A stretch of DNA of 64,000 bases from Paenibacillus xylanexedens (GCF_017874615.1 NZ_JAGIKV010000015.1:87890-151889); one strand, 5' to 3'; positions 53,191-63,674 are shown, counted from the first letter of the stretch. A program made the numbers and translations. Notes: generated from the letters alone by a model not told the origin.

Positions 53191-54942
53191 TTAGATCTTC
53201 AACGCCATCGATGGTGAAAGTGAAATATGAAGGGTTTTATCAAACGGTGTCATGAAATTGACCAGCACAACCTTACACTTGTCCGGCAGTTTTGCCTCAC
53301 GTACCGTTGCCGCCAGATGCCCCAGCTCGCCCCCGGTGATCTCCAACCAGTCTTCTCCGCAGGTATAGCGTAATGTACCGCCTTTCCACAAGTAGTGACC
53401 CTCACTCGTTTCAATCGCGTCCTCACAGGTCAGTTCACCTTCGCTTCCGAATACAAAGGACAACTGCATCATAATGTCCGCCGGTTCCTGGCCCGATAGA
53501 TGCATGTTCCATCCGTTTTCCGTTGGCTGTAATTCCGCTCCTACACGGAAGGTCTGCTCATGAGTAAGCTGACGACTCTGATGAGGTAGCAAATACCATG
53601 GACTTATATCTGATGCAGCCGATTCTGGCAGCAGGTTCGCAGGGATTGGGCCGTAGTAACCTTTTTTCTGCTCACCAGTCAGTCGATACCCTTCGGTTAA
53701 TCTGGTCATTTGCTGCATAGGGACATACCCCGGATTAAAGTACGAGGCCAGTTGCACAGCCAGCAGGCGCACCTTGCCATGACGAAGCGCGAAGAAAGAA
53801 GGAACTTCTGTCATCACAGTCACACTTGTAGCACCATCCCGAATTCGGGCTACCGGAGCACCAAAATCCGTATGCATTCGACTGTGAGAGATACGTCCGT
53901 GATGCCCTACTGAGTCCATCTGCTCCAGATGTTCTCCCCGTACAAAATGTTCATTCAGCATGACCTCATACTGTTCCGGTAATGCATCACGTGTATCATT
54001 CGTCTGCTGAAGCTCCGGCTCAAGCATTAATCGAATGAGCGTATTCACCGAACATACTCCCGGATCGGTCAATGTATCTCCAGCCCAGGCTGCCATACCT
54101 GCAAAGAGTGGATCACCGTCCAGCCGAGCCAAAATGGCATAAGGCAGATAGTAAGGTGACAGATCATGAACACTGCCCAGATCCTGTCGCCCTGAATAAT
54201 CCGTAACAATTTCACCCATTGGATGGACCAGATACACCATCATGCGGAGATTAAGCCTCACTGGTTCCAGCAGTTCAGGACGATTGAGCAGGCGCGCAGC
54301 ATGAATTAACATGATGTCGCTAACTGCGCTGTATATCCCGTTGCTCCGTTCTGTCCACTCCCCATCGGGTGTAATATCCATGCCTTCATCCATCCACTGC
54401 TCTGCGCGCTGCACAGCTTCCTCCAGATCAAATATTTCATGCAGGAAACCAAGCGCCGCGCATAGCACCCAGCGATGATTAGGCGTATGACAACCTCCCG
54501 TAAGCATGGTTGGGATTGTACGTTCCAAGAATAGCCTCATATTGTTCAATACGGGTTGAAGCGGCTCCCATTCTTGCTGCTGAAGAAGCTGATACAACTG
54601 TGAATACCCTACAACGACAAATGCAGTATCCGGAGGGGAATGGTAATTGGTCCAGCCAGGCGATATTGAACCGTCTTCATGCTGGAAGCGGAGTACAAAT
54701 TCCGTAGCTAACAGCAGTCGATTTAACAACGACTCATCCCGGTAATAGATAGAGTCCGGATTGGAGAGCGCAGCTCCCCAGTAACACATATCCGTGGGCG
54801 TTCCAGTCGTATGGTTGACCCAGGCAACACCAGTGAAGGGATCAATTGTCCCTCCATAGTAACGGCTTTCCGGGTCAAGCATCTGCCGGGATATGCCTCT
54901 TTCTACCGCTCTATCATTACTGTCCACCAGTTGTTTGTACAT
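53191..54942 (-). CDS. Unrecognised 583-residue protein, probable carbohydrate-active enzyme
   Basis: No family was identified with confidence. The first ~370 residues look like an (alpha/alpha)6 toroid (repeated amphipathic helices with Trp/Tyr-rich loops: DPFTGVAWVNHTTGTPTDMCYWG, HEDGSISPGWTNYHSPP, WTERSNGIYSAVSDIM, DYSGRQDLGSVHDLSPYYLP), and the last ~210 are beta-rich, as in heparinase II/III-like lyases and some GH families. No signal peptide, so it acts in the cytoplasm. The ATG follows GGAGGGG. It ends an operon with an isomerase and an oligosaccharide importer, which suggests it degrades the imported glycan. Conserved aromatic and acidic residues are the best candidates for catalysis. 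Confidence 0.7.
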   Translation of the reverse strand: MYKQLVDSNDRAVERGISRQMLDPESRYYGGTIDPFTGVAWVNHTTGTPTDMCYWGAALSNPDSIYYRDESLLNRLLLATEFVLRFQHEDGSISPGWTNYHSPPDTAFVVVGYSQLYQLLQQQEWEPLQPVLNNMRLFLERTIPTMLTGGCHTPNHRWVLCAALGFLHEIFDLEEAVQRAEQWMDEGMDITPDGEWTERSNGIYSAVSDIMLIHAARLLNRPELLEPVRLNLRMMVYLVHPMGEIVTDYSGRQDLGSVHDLSPYYLPYAILARLDGDPLFAGMAAWAGDTLTDPGVCSVNTLIRLMLEPELQQTNDTRDALPEQYEVMLNEHFVRGEHLEQMDSVGHHGRISHSRMHTDFGAPVARIRDGATSVTVMTEVPSFFALRHGKVRLLAVQLASYFNPGYVPMQQMTRLTEGYRLTGEQKKGYYGPIPANLLPESAASDISPWYLLPHQSRQLTHEQTFRVGAELQPTENGWNMHLSGQEPADIMMQLSFVFGSEGELTCEDAIETSEGHYLWKGGTLRYTCGEDWLEITGGELGHLAATVREAKLPDKCKVVLVNFMTPFDKTLHISLSPSMALKI

Positions 54943-55197
54943 GTGCAGTCCCCTCCATACCAATGCATTCTCCCGATGTGCGAAGTATGTTGCTTCAGCG
55001 CCTTCAATTCAGACCAGAAGCTTAATCATACCGCCCGTAGGTGAGTTCATTTTTCTCGTCAGTATATATCATATTTCTACAAAAGTCGCTAGAAAATCTG
55101 TGCTTGTTTTACTACATATCCATGGGTCTCCGTCACTGAGGAAACAGTCGTTAAACACACGCTGTGAACACGCCAACTGTTCCCCACTTCACCGCGC

Positions 55198-56148
55198 CTA
55201 CTCTGTCACTCCAAGCTTCTTCATAAGCAAGTCATGACTCTCATGAATCTCTTCTGCCTTACAGGCAGACTTCAACTCGTACACTTTCACCTGTGCCCGG
55301 CGAATCATCGGCAGATAGGCATCATAGAAGTTCATATCCTTACTGTGTACATACGGGCACCAGTGATCAGAGAGACCAAGTGTCTCATGGATATGGACCC
55401 CTACGATATCATCCATCAGGCCTTGCATTTCTCCCACACTGTCATAAAGGCCCAATCGGTCCATCATGATGGCATGACCGGTATCGTACCAGATACCAAC
55501 CGGAGCCCCTTTGAGCGCCGTGATGATGGTCTTGGCTTCGGCAAGGGTAGGAATCTGTTGTGGTCGCGATCTTGTCTCGATTCCAAAACGAACATCCAGA
55601 CCTTTAGCTGCCGTCCGATTGCATACCTCATCCAGACTGGCGATAATTTTCTCCACATACCCTGAACTGAGGGCTTCCCGCCGCTCCATCAATTCAGCCC
55701 ATTTGCTGCGATACTTCAGTGAATCCGGACCTTCCTCGTTATAAATCTTTCCAAGGTCTTTGCTGATATCCTCAGGAAAAGGTACCTCTCCCGGGTGTAC
55801 AACAACAGCTTCTCCCCCATAACGTTGGGCATATTCAGCTGACTCTACCAGCAATTCGATCGCCCGCTTACGTTTCACTTCATCTTCGAAGCCGAGCAAG
55901 ATGGAGTCCGTACCGTAGTCTGGATCAGGGTCATGTGGAAAAGTGTTGTGGACACTAGAAATTCCGATCTCTCCACGCTCAATCATGGGCTCAATCGTCG
56001 TGAGCATCTCCTTCGTCACATTATAATTGAGCTCCACCCGACGAAAACCGAGATCCGCAATCTCCCGAATCATATCTTCCCCGACATCATGTTTTCGAAT
56101 ATTCCAGCATGTGGAGAACGAATATATACCCTTATCTATGTGCTGCAT
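55198..56148 (-). CDS. TIM-barrel sugar-phosphate isomerase/epimerase (AP2Ec family)
   Basis: A 316-residue xylose-isomerase-like TIM barrel. Metal ligands of the family are seen in VVHPGEVPF (His), FGIETRSRP (Glu), IWYDTGHA (Asp, His) and VGVHIHETLG (His, Glu). Such proteins epimerise or isomerise keto-sugars or inositols. It lies between the importer permeases and the unrecognised protein on the same strand, so its substrate is probably a monomer released from the imported saccharide. Precise reaction unknown. Confidence 0.85.
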   Translation of the reverse strand: MQHIDKGIYSFSTCWNIRKHDVGEDMIREIADLGFRRVELNYNVTKEMLTTIEPMIERGEIGISSVHNTFPHDPDPDYGTDSILLGFEDEVKRKRAIELLVESAEYAQRYGGEAVVVHPGEVPFPEDISKDLGKIYNEEGPDSLKYRSKWAELMERREALSSGYVEKIIASLDEVCNRTAAKGLDVRFGIETRSRPQQIPTLAEAKTIITALKGAPVGIWYDTGHAIMMDRLGLYDSVGEMQGLMDDIVGVHIHETLGLSDHWCPYVHSKDMNFYDAYLPMIRRAQVKVYELKSACKAEEIHESHDLLMKKLGVTE

Positions 56149-56202
56149 CTGTTTTCCTTCTCCTCCCTCTGGCTAAACTTTTTACATCAGCCTTAACTCA
56201 AC

Positions 56203-57075
56203 TCAACCTTTTACCGCGCCAAGCATCGCACCACTGACAAAATACTTTTGCAGCCACGGATAAACGAGCAGAATCGGAACGGTTGCAAAAATAACGGTTG
56301 CGGCCTTGAGACTCTCGGGAGTCAATGGCGTACGGTTAGCACCCTCCATCTGGGTAAGCTCGCTGACCATATTGTTCTGTACCATTTGGAATAACTTCAG
56401 TTGAAGCGGGTACAGCTTCGGATCATTAATATACATCAGGGAATCCTGGAACCCATTCCAGCGTCCAACCGCATAGAATAGTGCTAATGTAGCCAGTACT
56501 GGCATGGATAGTGGCAATATAATTTTGAAGAGCGTGTGTACATGGGAACTACCATCAATCTCAGCGGATTCTTCCAGACTTTCAGGAATACCTCTGAAGA
56601 AAGAAATCAGGATAATCAGGTTAAACGGACTGACCAGTCCCGGCAGAATCAGTGCCCACACGGAATTAAGCAAGTTCAAGTCACGAATGAGCAAGTACTC
56701 GGGAATGATCCCGCCACTGAAGAACATCGTAATGATGATGACATACATGAAGAGCTTGCGCCCTTTCAATTTTTTCTTGGTTAACGGGTATGCAGCTGCC
56801 AGTGTGAACACCATGCACAGCACAGTAGTAGCAATGGTCAGAACTGTCGTGTAACCCAGTGAATAGATCATCGACTGATCAGAGAACACCTGGATATACG
56901 CATCCCAATTGAATTCTTTCGGGAATATGGTCACTTCGCCTGACGTAATCGCACGGTTAGAACTGAATGAGATCGCGATTGTGTGCAAAAATGGAGCCAG
57001 GCAGAATATAACAAACAAGGTGATAAAGGAGATATTAACGATATCAAAAATCCGGTTTGAGGTGCGTTCACTCAT
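56203..57075 (-). CDS. ABC transporter permease (LplC/YtcP type)
   Basis: A 290-residue permease with six membrane segments and the EAA loop EESAEIDGSSHVHTLFKIILP near residues 188-208. The C-terminal end GAMLGAVKG is typical of LplC-like subunits. It belongs to the carbohydrate importers of Paenibacillus that use a 500+-residue binding protein. Partner LplB-type permease lies 70 bases upstream. Confidence 0.92.
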   Translation of the reverse strand: MSERTSNRIFDIVNISFITLFVIFCLAPFLHTIAISFSSNRAITSGEVTIFPKEFNWDAYIQVFSDQSMIYSLGYTTVLTIATTVLCMVFTLAAAYPLTKKKLKGRKLFMYVIIITMFFSGGIIPEYLLIRDLNLLNSVWALILPGLVSPFNLIILISFFRGIPESLEESAEIDGSSHVHTLFKIILPLSMPVLATLALFYAVGRWNGFQDSLMYINDPKLYPLQLKLFQMVQNNMVSELTQMEGANRTPLTPESLKAATVIFATVPILLVYPWLQKYFVSGAMLGAVKG

Positions 57076-57145
57076 ATGCGCACAGCTCCTTTACTGATGG
57101 TCTATACAAATAAGCCGATTGGCGTCTCTTCCGTTCATCCACAAC

Positions 57146-58045
57146 CTACAAAATACCTTCACCGGTTGCTTTCTTCGAAATATAGTTAGATCCTAGCACG
57201 AATATGAGTCCCACCACTGCCTGGAACAGTCCGACGACAGTTGCCAGCGTGTATTGTCCTGATTCAAGACCAACTCTGTATACAAAGGTACTGAGTACAT
57301 CGGAATATTCACGCACGGCCGTATTACCAATGATATAAGGCCGATCAAAACCGATGCTGACCATATGTCCAAGATTGAGAATAAGCAAGGTCACGATGGT
57401 TGGTTTAATACTTGGCAATGTAATATGCCAGATTCTCTTCAGCCGCGATGCTCCATCGATCTCAGCTGCTTCAAACAATTCCTTGTTGACGCCGGTTAAT
57501 GCGGCCAGATATAGAATGGTTCCCCATCCTGCACTTTGCCAGACACCTGTGAAGAGATACGTCACAAGCCATGGATTTTTTTCTGTCAAAAATGGTATTG
57601 AATTTAAGCCCATGCTTTCCAGTACACCGTTAACCATACCGGATTGATTACCGAACAATTGGTACACAATTCCCCCGATGATTACCCATGAGATAAAGTG
57701 AGGAATGTACAATATCGTTTGTGAGATTTTTTTGAACCATTTGAATCGAACTTCATAGAGCATGATCGCCAGAATAATAGGAGCTGGAAATGAAACGACC
57801 AGATCAAGAAAATTCAGCATAAAGGTGTTGCGCAATGTCGTGTAGAAGTCCCGCATTCCAAATACTTCGCGAAAAGCATCAAAACCGATCCACTCACTGC
57901 CGCTGATTCCCTGAAACAGGTTAAAGTCCTTAAAGGCGATCTGTACACCGTACATCGGTCCATAACGAAAGATTAAAAAGTAGATAATGGGCAGTGAAAT
58001 CAGAGCGTATAATTGCCAATACCTCTTCAAGTATGTGGTGGTCAA
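57146..58045 (-). CDS. ABC transporter permease (LplB type)
   Basis: A 299-residue permease, six helices, N-terminus YWQLYALISLPIIYFLIFRYGPMYG characteristic of LplB proteins, and EAA loop FEAAEIDGASRLKRIWHITLP near residue 190. Pairs with the LplC-type permease and with the lipoprotein encoded 116 bases upstream. No ATPase gene is present. Confidence 0.92.
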   Translation of the reverse strand: MTTTYLKRYWQLYALISLPIIYFLIFRYGPMYGVQIAFKDFNLFQGISGSEWIGFDAFREVFGMRDFYTTLRNTFMLNFLDLVVSFPAPIILAIMLYEVRFKWFKKISQTILYIPHFISWVIIGGIVYQLFGNQSGMVNGVLESMGLNSIPFLTEKNPWLVTYLFTGVWQSAGWGTILYLAALTGVNKELFEAAEIDGASRLKRIWHITLPSIKPTIVTLLILNLGHMVSIGFDRPYIIGNTAVREYSDVLSTFVYRVGLESGQYTLATVVGLFQAVVGLIFVLGSNYISKKATGEGIL

Positions 58046-58161
58046 GTCGGTTTCCTCCTATCAACAAGGAAACGGCTGTGCCGCCAGTCCGGCGGCACAC
58101 GTTCCTTTCTAGTTAAGCCGTAGTATGGGTATCTGTCTTGGATATTGAAATGTGGAGCTAC

Positions 58162-59763
58162 TTAATTTGCAGGGAGTGCCTGAACTGCTTCTTCAAGTTC
58201 TTTTTTCAGTTCAGTACCACCCAGAGACATGAAATCAGCCATTTCTTTTTCATATACCGCATCGAATTCTGCTGGCTTAGCCATCGCTGTTTTTACGATA
58301 ATGACATTTAATTTGTCTTTGAGAGCTGTGCTGTACTTCATCTCTGCTTCAATCGGTTTGTCGAAAATGATTGGTCCTACCGTATCGGTGTTAGCAATAT
58401 CAATGGATTGTTTCAGCATTTCCTGATTATTTTGCGGGAAGCCCATAATCCATGCCTTTTCATTCGTCGCTTGATCACCAATGTTTTTACCGTTCGAGAT
58501 AATGGCTGTATCCCCTGCGTTAAACAGACGATCCTGCGCTTCCTGGGATGCATCCTCTTTCACAACCGGAATACCGTCTACCAGATCATAGTTCTCGCCT
58601 TCCACACCACTGTAGATATCAATCAGATTGTTGTCAGATGCCATCCAGTCGAGATATTTAATCGCTTCGACAGAACGTTTGCTGCTCTTCGGAATCATAA
58701 TGTACATACCATTTGTTCCGTAGCGTGACTTGATGTGTTTGTTGTCTGCATTTGGATTGGTGTATACATCAACCGGCAACACTTCACTGCCACTCACATT
58801 TTTACGCAAATTATCCAGTGTGCCATCTCCGTAGAACATGGCATCCACATCTTCAGACCAGTAACCTACGTTACCGTTTTGAATGTCTTTCCCTAACTGC
58901 GTTTTGTCTTCATCCAAACTGAAGTCTTTGCTGATCAAACCTTCGTTGTACAGTTTGTTCAGGAACTGCATCGATTCTTTGAATCCTTCATGCAGCGGCA
59001 ATTCATACCGTTGACCATAAGTCAGGTCGCCACTAACTGGCTTGATGAATGAGTAGATGAGCGTTTCGAATTGAGCTGGTGCAAGAGCCATACCCATTGG
59101 GATGTTTTTGCTTCCGAGACCACCAGGATCTTTATCCTTGAACGCTTTCAAAGTTGTATATAATTCATCCGTAGTCTTCGGCGCTGGCAATCCCAGCTTA
59201 TCGAGCCAATCCTGACGAATGTAGGAACTGTATCGGCCTGTGATAGCACGTTTACCCGGAACAGCAAACTGTTGTCCTTCCACTTGCCCAAACTTCAAAG
59301 TATCTTCACCCAGGAACTTCTTCAGGTTCGGACCGTGCTGATCAATCAACTCTCCAACATCAGTCAATCCACCCTGCTGGGCATACCGATAAAACACGCT
59401 TGAGTCATAAACAAAGACAATATCAGGGACATCCGTATTGCTAGCCATCAGGACGTTCAGCTTGGTAACTTCCTCAGAACGCTGAACGGGTACAAACTGT
59501 ACATCAATATTGTTGGGATCACCGAACTTCTCCTGAATCATCTTAGATAGATAGTTGTTCGAGATTGTGTACGGTGAAGGACTGTTACCACGGTCGAAAA
59601 TCTCCACCTTTAAGGTAACGCGCTCGCCATTGCCTGATGTTCCGCCTTCAGCTGATTCTTCTGATGCTGATGAGCATCCCGCAAGTAAAGAAACGCCCAT
59701 TACCATCGTAAGCGCCAAACCCATCCATTTCTTTAGACTCCCTTTGGTTGCTTTGCTTCTCAT
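58162..59763 (-). CDS. Extracellular solute-binding lipoprotein (LplA type)
   Basis: A 533-residue lipoprotein. Signal peptide with lipobox LLAGC (Cys30) and a Ser/Gly/Glu-rich linker. The mature part carries the family features RGNSPSPYTISNNYLSK and VFVYDSSVFYRYAQQGGL. LplA proteins bind oligosaccharides for LplBC importers. The ATG follows AAAGGGG at a normal distance; 23 extra N-terminal residues in the longest frame are not part of the signal peptide. A cre-like site lies about 90 bases upstream. Confidence 0.92.
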   Translation of the reverse strand: MRSKATKGSLKKWMGLALTMVMGVSLLAGCSSASEESAEGGTSGNGERVTLKVEIFDRGNSPSPYTISNNYLSKMIQEKFGDPNNIDVQFVPVQRSEEVTKLNVLMASNTDVPDIVFVYDSSVFYRYAQQGGLTDVGELIDQHGPNLKKFLGEDTLKFGQVEGQQFAVPGKRAITGRYSSYIRQDWLDKLGLPAPKTTDELYTTLKAFKDKDPGGLGSKNIPMGMALAPAQFETLIYSFIKPVSGDLTYGQRYELPLHEGFKESMQFLNKLYNEGLISKDFSLDEDKTQLGKDIQNGNVGYWSEDVDAMFYGDGTLDNLRKNVSGSEVLPVDVYTNPNADNKHIKSRYGTNGMYIMIPKSSKRSVEAIKYLDWMASDNNLIDIYSGVEGENYDLVDGIPVVKEDASQEAQDRLFNAGDTAIISNGKNIGDQATNEKAWIMGFPQNNQEMLKQSIDIANTDTVGPIIFDKPIEAEMKYSTALKDKLNVIIVKTAMAKPAEFDAVYEKEMADFMSLGGTELKKELEEAVQALPAN

Positions 59764-59850
59764 TTTGTCATCCCCTTTGGCTTTGCGTGAATGTTTAAAG
59801 CTTGCCCAGAGTATTTCACATTTTTCCGTCATCCTGCAATAAACCTCTTT

Positions 59851-59864
59851 CGGAAGCGCTTACA
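59851..59864. promoter_or_regulatory. cre-like site upstream of the LplA-type gene
   Basis: On the minus strand TGTAAGCGCTTCCG fits the catabolite-responsive element pattern with two mismatches. It would place the importer under CcpA. No clear promoter pair was found in the remaining gap. Confidence 0.4.
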
Positions 59865-60101
59865 AACGGATTATGGTTTATATGTTAAGCCTATTTTCGC
59901 AGACTGATTCTTTTCCCAAAGCCACGCTGCTCTAAGCTTTGACGACACTCTTCGCCTCAAGGATCGGAACTGCCTGTCCCAAGTCGGATAAACCATTTTC
60001 ACACACTGCCTATATTCGTAAACGGGAAAAAAACAGGAATATCAGCTTGCTATCCTGGGAAAACAGTTGCATCCGATCTCAGTATAAGAGTATTGTTCAA
60101 C

Positions 60102-60170
60102 GAAAACAGGGTGAACCTCTGCAAGCCTCTCTCCTAAGTGGAAAGTGACTGCATGAAATTCACCCTGTGT
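60102..60170 (-). terminator. Terminator of the AraC sensor-regulator gene
   Basis: ACAGGGTGAA (60106-60115) faces TTCACCCTGT (60159-60168), a ten-base perfect stem with a 43-base loop; the minus strand continues TTTTCGTTG. Confidence 0.65.
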
Positions 60171-60210
60171 TATCCTGATGTACAGATCTCAGAATAGGAT
60201 CACTTTTGCG

Positions 60211-62502
60211 TTACTCTTCGGGTTCTCGATGTTCACGTTTCAAACGACGATAATCTCCTGGTGTAATACCCGTTACCCGCTTAAATACACGTCCCAGCGT
60301 AATTCCATTTGCATACCCCACCTTCAGGGCAATATCCTGCAAAGAGTAATCGGTATTGAGCAGAAGCTGCTCCGTCTCCTTCATGCGAAGCTCTGTAACA
60401 AAATCAACAAACTTCATGTTGAATTCTGTCTTGAACAAATAACTCGCATGTTTGCCCGTAATCTGGAATCGATCGCTCAGATGTTTCAATGAAAGATCAG
60501 GATTTGCAAACTGTTCTTCGATATAATTTTTCATTTCGTTAACCATTGCTTTGTAACTCTTGGTTTCCGTTACCGCTACATACGTTCTGAACAAGTCCGT
60601 CAGACCATCAAACAAAAGACTTTTCACATCCGCAAGCGTCTCTGCCTCTTCTACAGCACTCAACCATCTGTTGATGTTTTCTTCGGACAGCTCTTCCTGG
60701 AGTCCTTCGGACATCATGGCCACCTCTCGGCTAAGCATCTGTAACATGGCCTGAATCAGAGAACGAATCTCATCATCTGGCAGTTTGTTCTGTTCAAACG
60801 CTGTAAAGATCTCCTCCAACTGTTCCCGCCACTGTCCACTCGACATCCGGAACCGCTTAACAAAGTCCGCAATCATCTGCAGATAGGTATAGGTATCCAG
60901 CAAAGGATGCTGTGTTTCACCGCAGTCGGCTTGGCCGACATCTCCAGTCATCAACAGTTTACGTTGCATTACCGCTTCTGCGGCCGCATAGGAATCTCGT
61001 ATTGTACCGATTCCCTGAGCGATAGGTCCAATGCCAAAGCTTAAGGAAATGCGTAGATTTTGTTCTACCCAAGATTTGCATTCCTCAGCTACAACACGAA
61101 TCTGACCAGACATATCCAAGTTGTTATCATTCTGTTCTTTGAACACAAAAAGGATTGCAATTCGATCCACACTAATCCATTCCGTCCAGCATTGGACCCC
61201 CGTATTACGTGACAGCTCTTGCAAAACGTTCATCAAGGCAAACTTCAGCGTATTTTGTTCACCTCTCGTGTACCTCTCCTGAAATCCCTTCTCATAACGG
61301 TTAATCTCTCCAACAACAACGACAAAACGCGACGAGTCATGCACGTCATTCAATGGAGAAAGCTCTTTTAATTGCTCTGCTGCATTTTCCATGTGTTCAC
61401 CATGCAACAGGGCATTGAACAACTTGCTGCGCTGCATAAGTACATTTTCCCTGCTTTTCTTGTCATAATCCATCATATGATTAATCAGATTCTCAAGCAC
61501 ACCGTCAATCATCTTCATCTCATCCGTGCGAGCACCTGAGTGTTCGAACGCCCGAATCTGATGAGACTCAATCCGGTTCATGATGATCTGAATGGGTTTA
61601 TAGTTACGGCGAGTAATATACACGATATATACAATCGCACAGATAACAGTCACAATAGCAATGATTACCCATACATAAGATATGACAGATACCCAGCCAA
61701 ATAAGTTGCCGGCCTTAATTCCACTGGATATTGTCCAGCCCAGTCTTTCTAGCGCTAGCCTATTCAGTTCCTGACCATCTATAGAGCCCTCTTGGTCCGA
61801 ATGTGCATTATACACAACCTTACCGTCCCGATCCGTAATCGTCAGGAATGAGAGCTGACCATTAACCATACTATCTACACTCTGTTCAATGCTGCTCATC
61901 TTGATATTAATGACCAATGTGCCCTGAGAGCCAAAAGGCAAAGGCATGTCCTTGTTCACGGTTAATACGCGAATAGGGGTACGTTGAACAGAGTCCGCGT
62001 CGAATTCCCGGACCGGCTGCCAGCCTGAACCGATAGACCCGGTACCCATCTGATCAATCCATGCCTCATCCGAGAAACCTTCCACTTCTCTGGAACCACT
62101 TACGGTCAGAACATGTTTATTTCGCTTGTCATATAGATAGATGGATTGAATCCATGAGGACGAATTGGATAGCTCACGTAAATTCTGAGCAATTGCATAC
62201 ACCGTGTCCGAGCTGGTCAGGTTTGTGTTATTGAAATAGAGTTTGTATGCCTGCTGACTCTGTACCGTTTCCAAGATGGAAAGTTCAATATCCCTGATTG
62301 TGCGATCCACCGTGTCTATCATATAACTGGAGGAGATTCGGTCTGCTTTCTTAGTTTCCTCTTTAGAGATGTCATTGATAAATACAAACGCGATGAAAAT
62401 GAGTATGGTCACCGTAAGAAAAAAAATTGGGAAATACGAGAACAATAACCGGTAGTACCAATTACGAGACAATAGACCCCACTCCTCACTCCACGATGCC
62501 AA
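60211..62502 (-). CDS. Membrane-bound AraC-family regulator with extracellular sensor
   Basis: A 763-residue one-component regulator. Two transmembrane helices (about 17-43 and 275-298) bracket an extracellular Cache-type sensor domain; a cytoplasmic coiled/GGDEF-like segment follows (about 300-640), and the C-terminal AraC double helix-turn-helix covers about 660-758 (LSLKHLSDRFQITGKHASYLFKTEF, KVGYANGITLGRVFKRVTG). This is the YesS/AraC-with-sensor architecture. It lies upstream of the LplABC importer on the same strand and is its likely activator, sensing an external saccharide directly. Confidence 0.9.
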   Translation of the reverse strand: MASWSEEWGLLSRNWYYRLLFSYFPIFFLTVTILIFIAFVFINDISKEETKKADRISSSYMIDTVDRTIRDIELSILETVQSQQAYKLYFNNTNLTSSDTVYAIAQNLRELSNSSSWIQSIYLYDKRNKHVLTVSGSREVEGFSDEAWIDQMGTGSIGSGWQPVREFDADSVQRTPIRVLTVNKDMPLPFGSQGTLVINIKMSSIEQSVDSMVNGQLSFLTITDRDGKVVYNAHSDQEGSIDGQELNRLALERLGWTISSGIKAGNLFGWVSVISYVWVIIAIVTVICAIVYIVYITRRNYKPIQIIMNRIESHQIRAFEHSGARTDEMKMIDGVLENLINHMMDYDKKSRENVLMQRSKLFNALLHGEHMENAAEQLKELSPLNDVHDSSRFVVVVGEINRYEKGFQERYTRGEQNTLKFALMNVLQELSRNTGVQCWTEWISVDRIAILFVFKEQNDNNLDMSGQIRVVAEECKSWVEQNLRISLSFGIGPIAQGIGTIRDSYAAAEAVMQRKLLMTGDVGQADCGETQHPLLDTYTYLQMIADFVKRFRMSSGQWREQLEEIFTAFEQNKLPDDEIRSLIQAMLQMLSREVAMMSEGLQEELSEENINRWLSAVEEAETLADVKSLLFDGLTDLFRTYVAVTETKSYKAMVNEMKNYIEEQFANPDLSLKHLSDRFQITGKHASYLFKTEFNMKFVDFVTELRMKETEQLLLNTDYSLQDIALKVGYANGITLGRVFKRVTGITPGDYRRLKREHREPEE

Positions 62503-62648
62503 TGTTCTCAGCCGTGGTTCTACTGTTCAGCATCCATCTCACCTTAGGGGCTGAATACTATATGATAACGCTATCATAACTGATTTTATGTTATTATAGC
62601 ACAAGCCTCTGAGCAGCAAAGCAAGAATTGAATTCAAAGAGCCAAAAC

Positions 62649-62687
62649 AAAAAAACCGTGCTGAGCAGACAACAACTCAGACACGGA
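62649..62687 (-). terminator. prs terminator
   Basis: CCGTG-CTGAG pairs with CTCAG-CACGG across a ten-base loop; minus strand continues with seven T. Confidence 0.88.
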
Positions 62688-62726
62688 ACAGTTCATCTGG
62701 CAGCACACCGTTATATCTTCGATGCT

Positions 62727-63674
62727 CTAAATACCAGAATCCTTAAACAATGTGGCCATGGAGCCACCATCCACAATAATGCGTACGGCGCGGGCCAGCA
62801 TTGGCGCAACAGGTAACACTTTGAAGCATTCAGGGTGGTCATCTGGCAGTGCGATCGAGTCCGTAACTACCACCTCTTCAATTGACGGGTGATTCAATTT
62901 ACTTACTGCACCATCCGAGAACAATCCGTGTGTTGCACATACATATACATTTTTGGAGCCACGTTCCTTCAACCCTTCCACGACATTCAGAATGGTTGTT
63001 CCAGTGTCGATCAGATCCTCAATAATAATAGGTGTCCGTCCTTCTACATCACCAATGACATGGGTAATCACCGATTCATTATGGCTTGGACGTTTCTTGA
63101 TCATAATGGCAAATGGAGAATCCAGACGGTTCGCCAGCTTCTCTGCCATCGATGCTCGTCCCGCATCCGGGGAGACGACAACAGGGTTCTCGATTCCTTT
63201 GCTTAACAGATAATCACTAATCAGATCCAGTGATGTCATATGGTCAACCGGAATGTTGAAGAATCCCTGAATGGCCGCTGCGTGCAGGTCGATCGTTACC
63301 ACTCGATTGGCGCCAGCCGTAGTTAATACATCTGCTACCATCTTGGCCGAGATCGGTTCCCGTGGAGCGGATTTGCGCTCTTGACGAGCATAGCCGTAAT
63401 ACGGAACAATGATGTTCACAGTGCGCGCTGAAGCCCTCTTTGCGGCATCAATCATCACCAACAGCTCGACAAACAGCTCATTGATCGGATGAGACAACGA
63501 CTGTACCAGAAACACATCACAATTACGGATCGTTTCTTCATAATGAACGTATATTTCTCCGCTCTTGAACCTGGACAGCTTGATCTTGCCCAGTTGTACA
63601 CCCAGCTTGTCACATACCTGTTCTGCCAGCTTAGGGTTCGATGAACCGGAAAAAATACGTAACGAATGCTGCAT
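62727..63674 (-). CDS. prs: Ribose-phosphate pyrophosphokinase
   Basis: A 315-residue enzyme that makes PRPP from ribose 5-phosphate and ATP. Landmarks: FSGSSNPKLAE, DLHAAAIQGFFNIPVDH (ATP and Mg site), VVSPDAGRASMAE and the PRPP loop VIIEDLIDTGTT. The ATG follows GGGAGGG. The catalytic flexible-loop residues RQERKSAPREPIS are present. It stands alone with its own terminator; this paralogue may be the only or a second prs in the genome. Confidence 0.96.
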   Translation of the reverse strand: MQHSLRIFSGSSNPKLAEQVCDKLGVQLGKIKLSRFKSGEIYVHYEETIRNCDVFLVQSLSHPINELFVELLVMIDAAKRASARTVNIIVPYYGYARQERKSAPREPISAKMVADVLTTAGANRVVTIDLHAAAIQGFFNIPVDHMTSLDLISDYLLSKGIENPVVVSPDAGRASMAEKLANRLDSPFAIMIKKRPSHNESVITHVIGDVEGRTPIIIEDLIDTGTTILNVVEGLKERGSKNVYVCATHGLFSDGAVSKLNHPSIEEVVVTDSIALPDDHPECFKVLPVAPMLARAVRIIVDGGSMATLFKDSGI

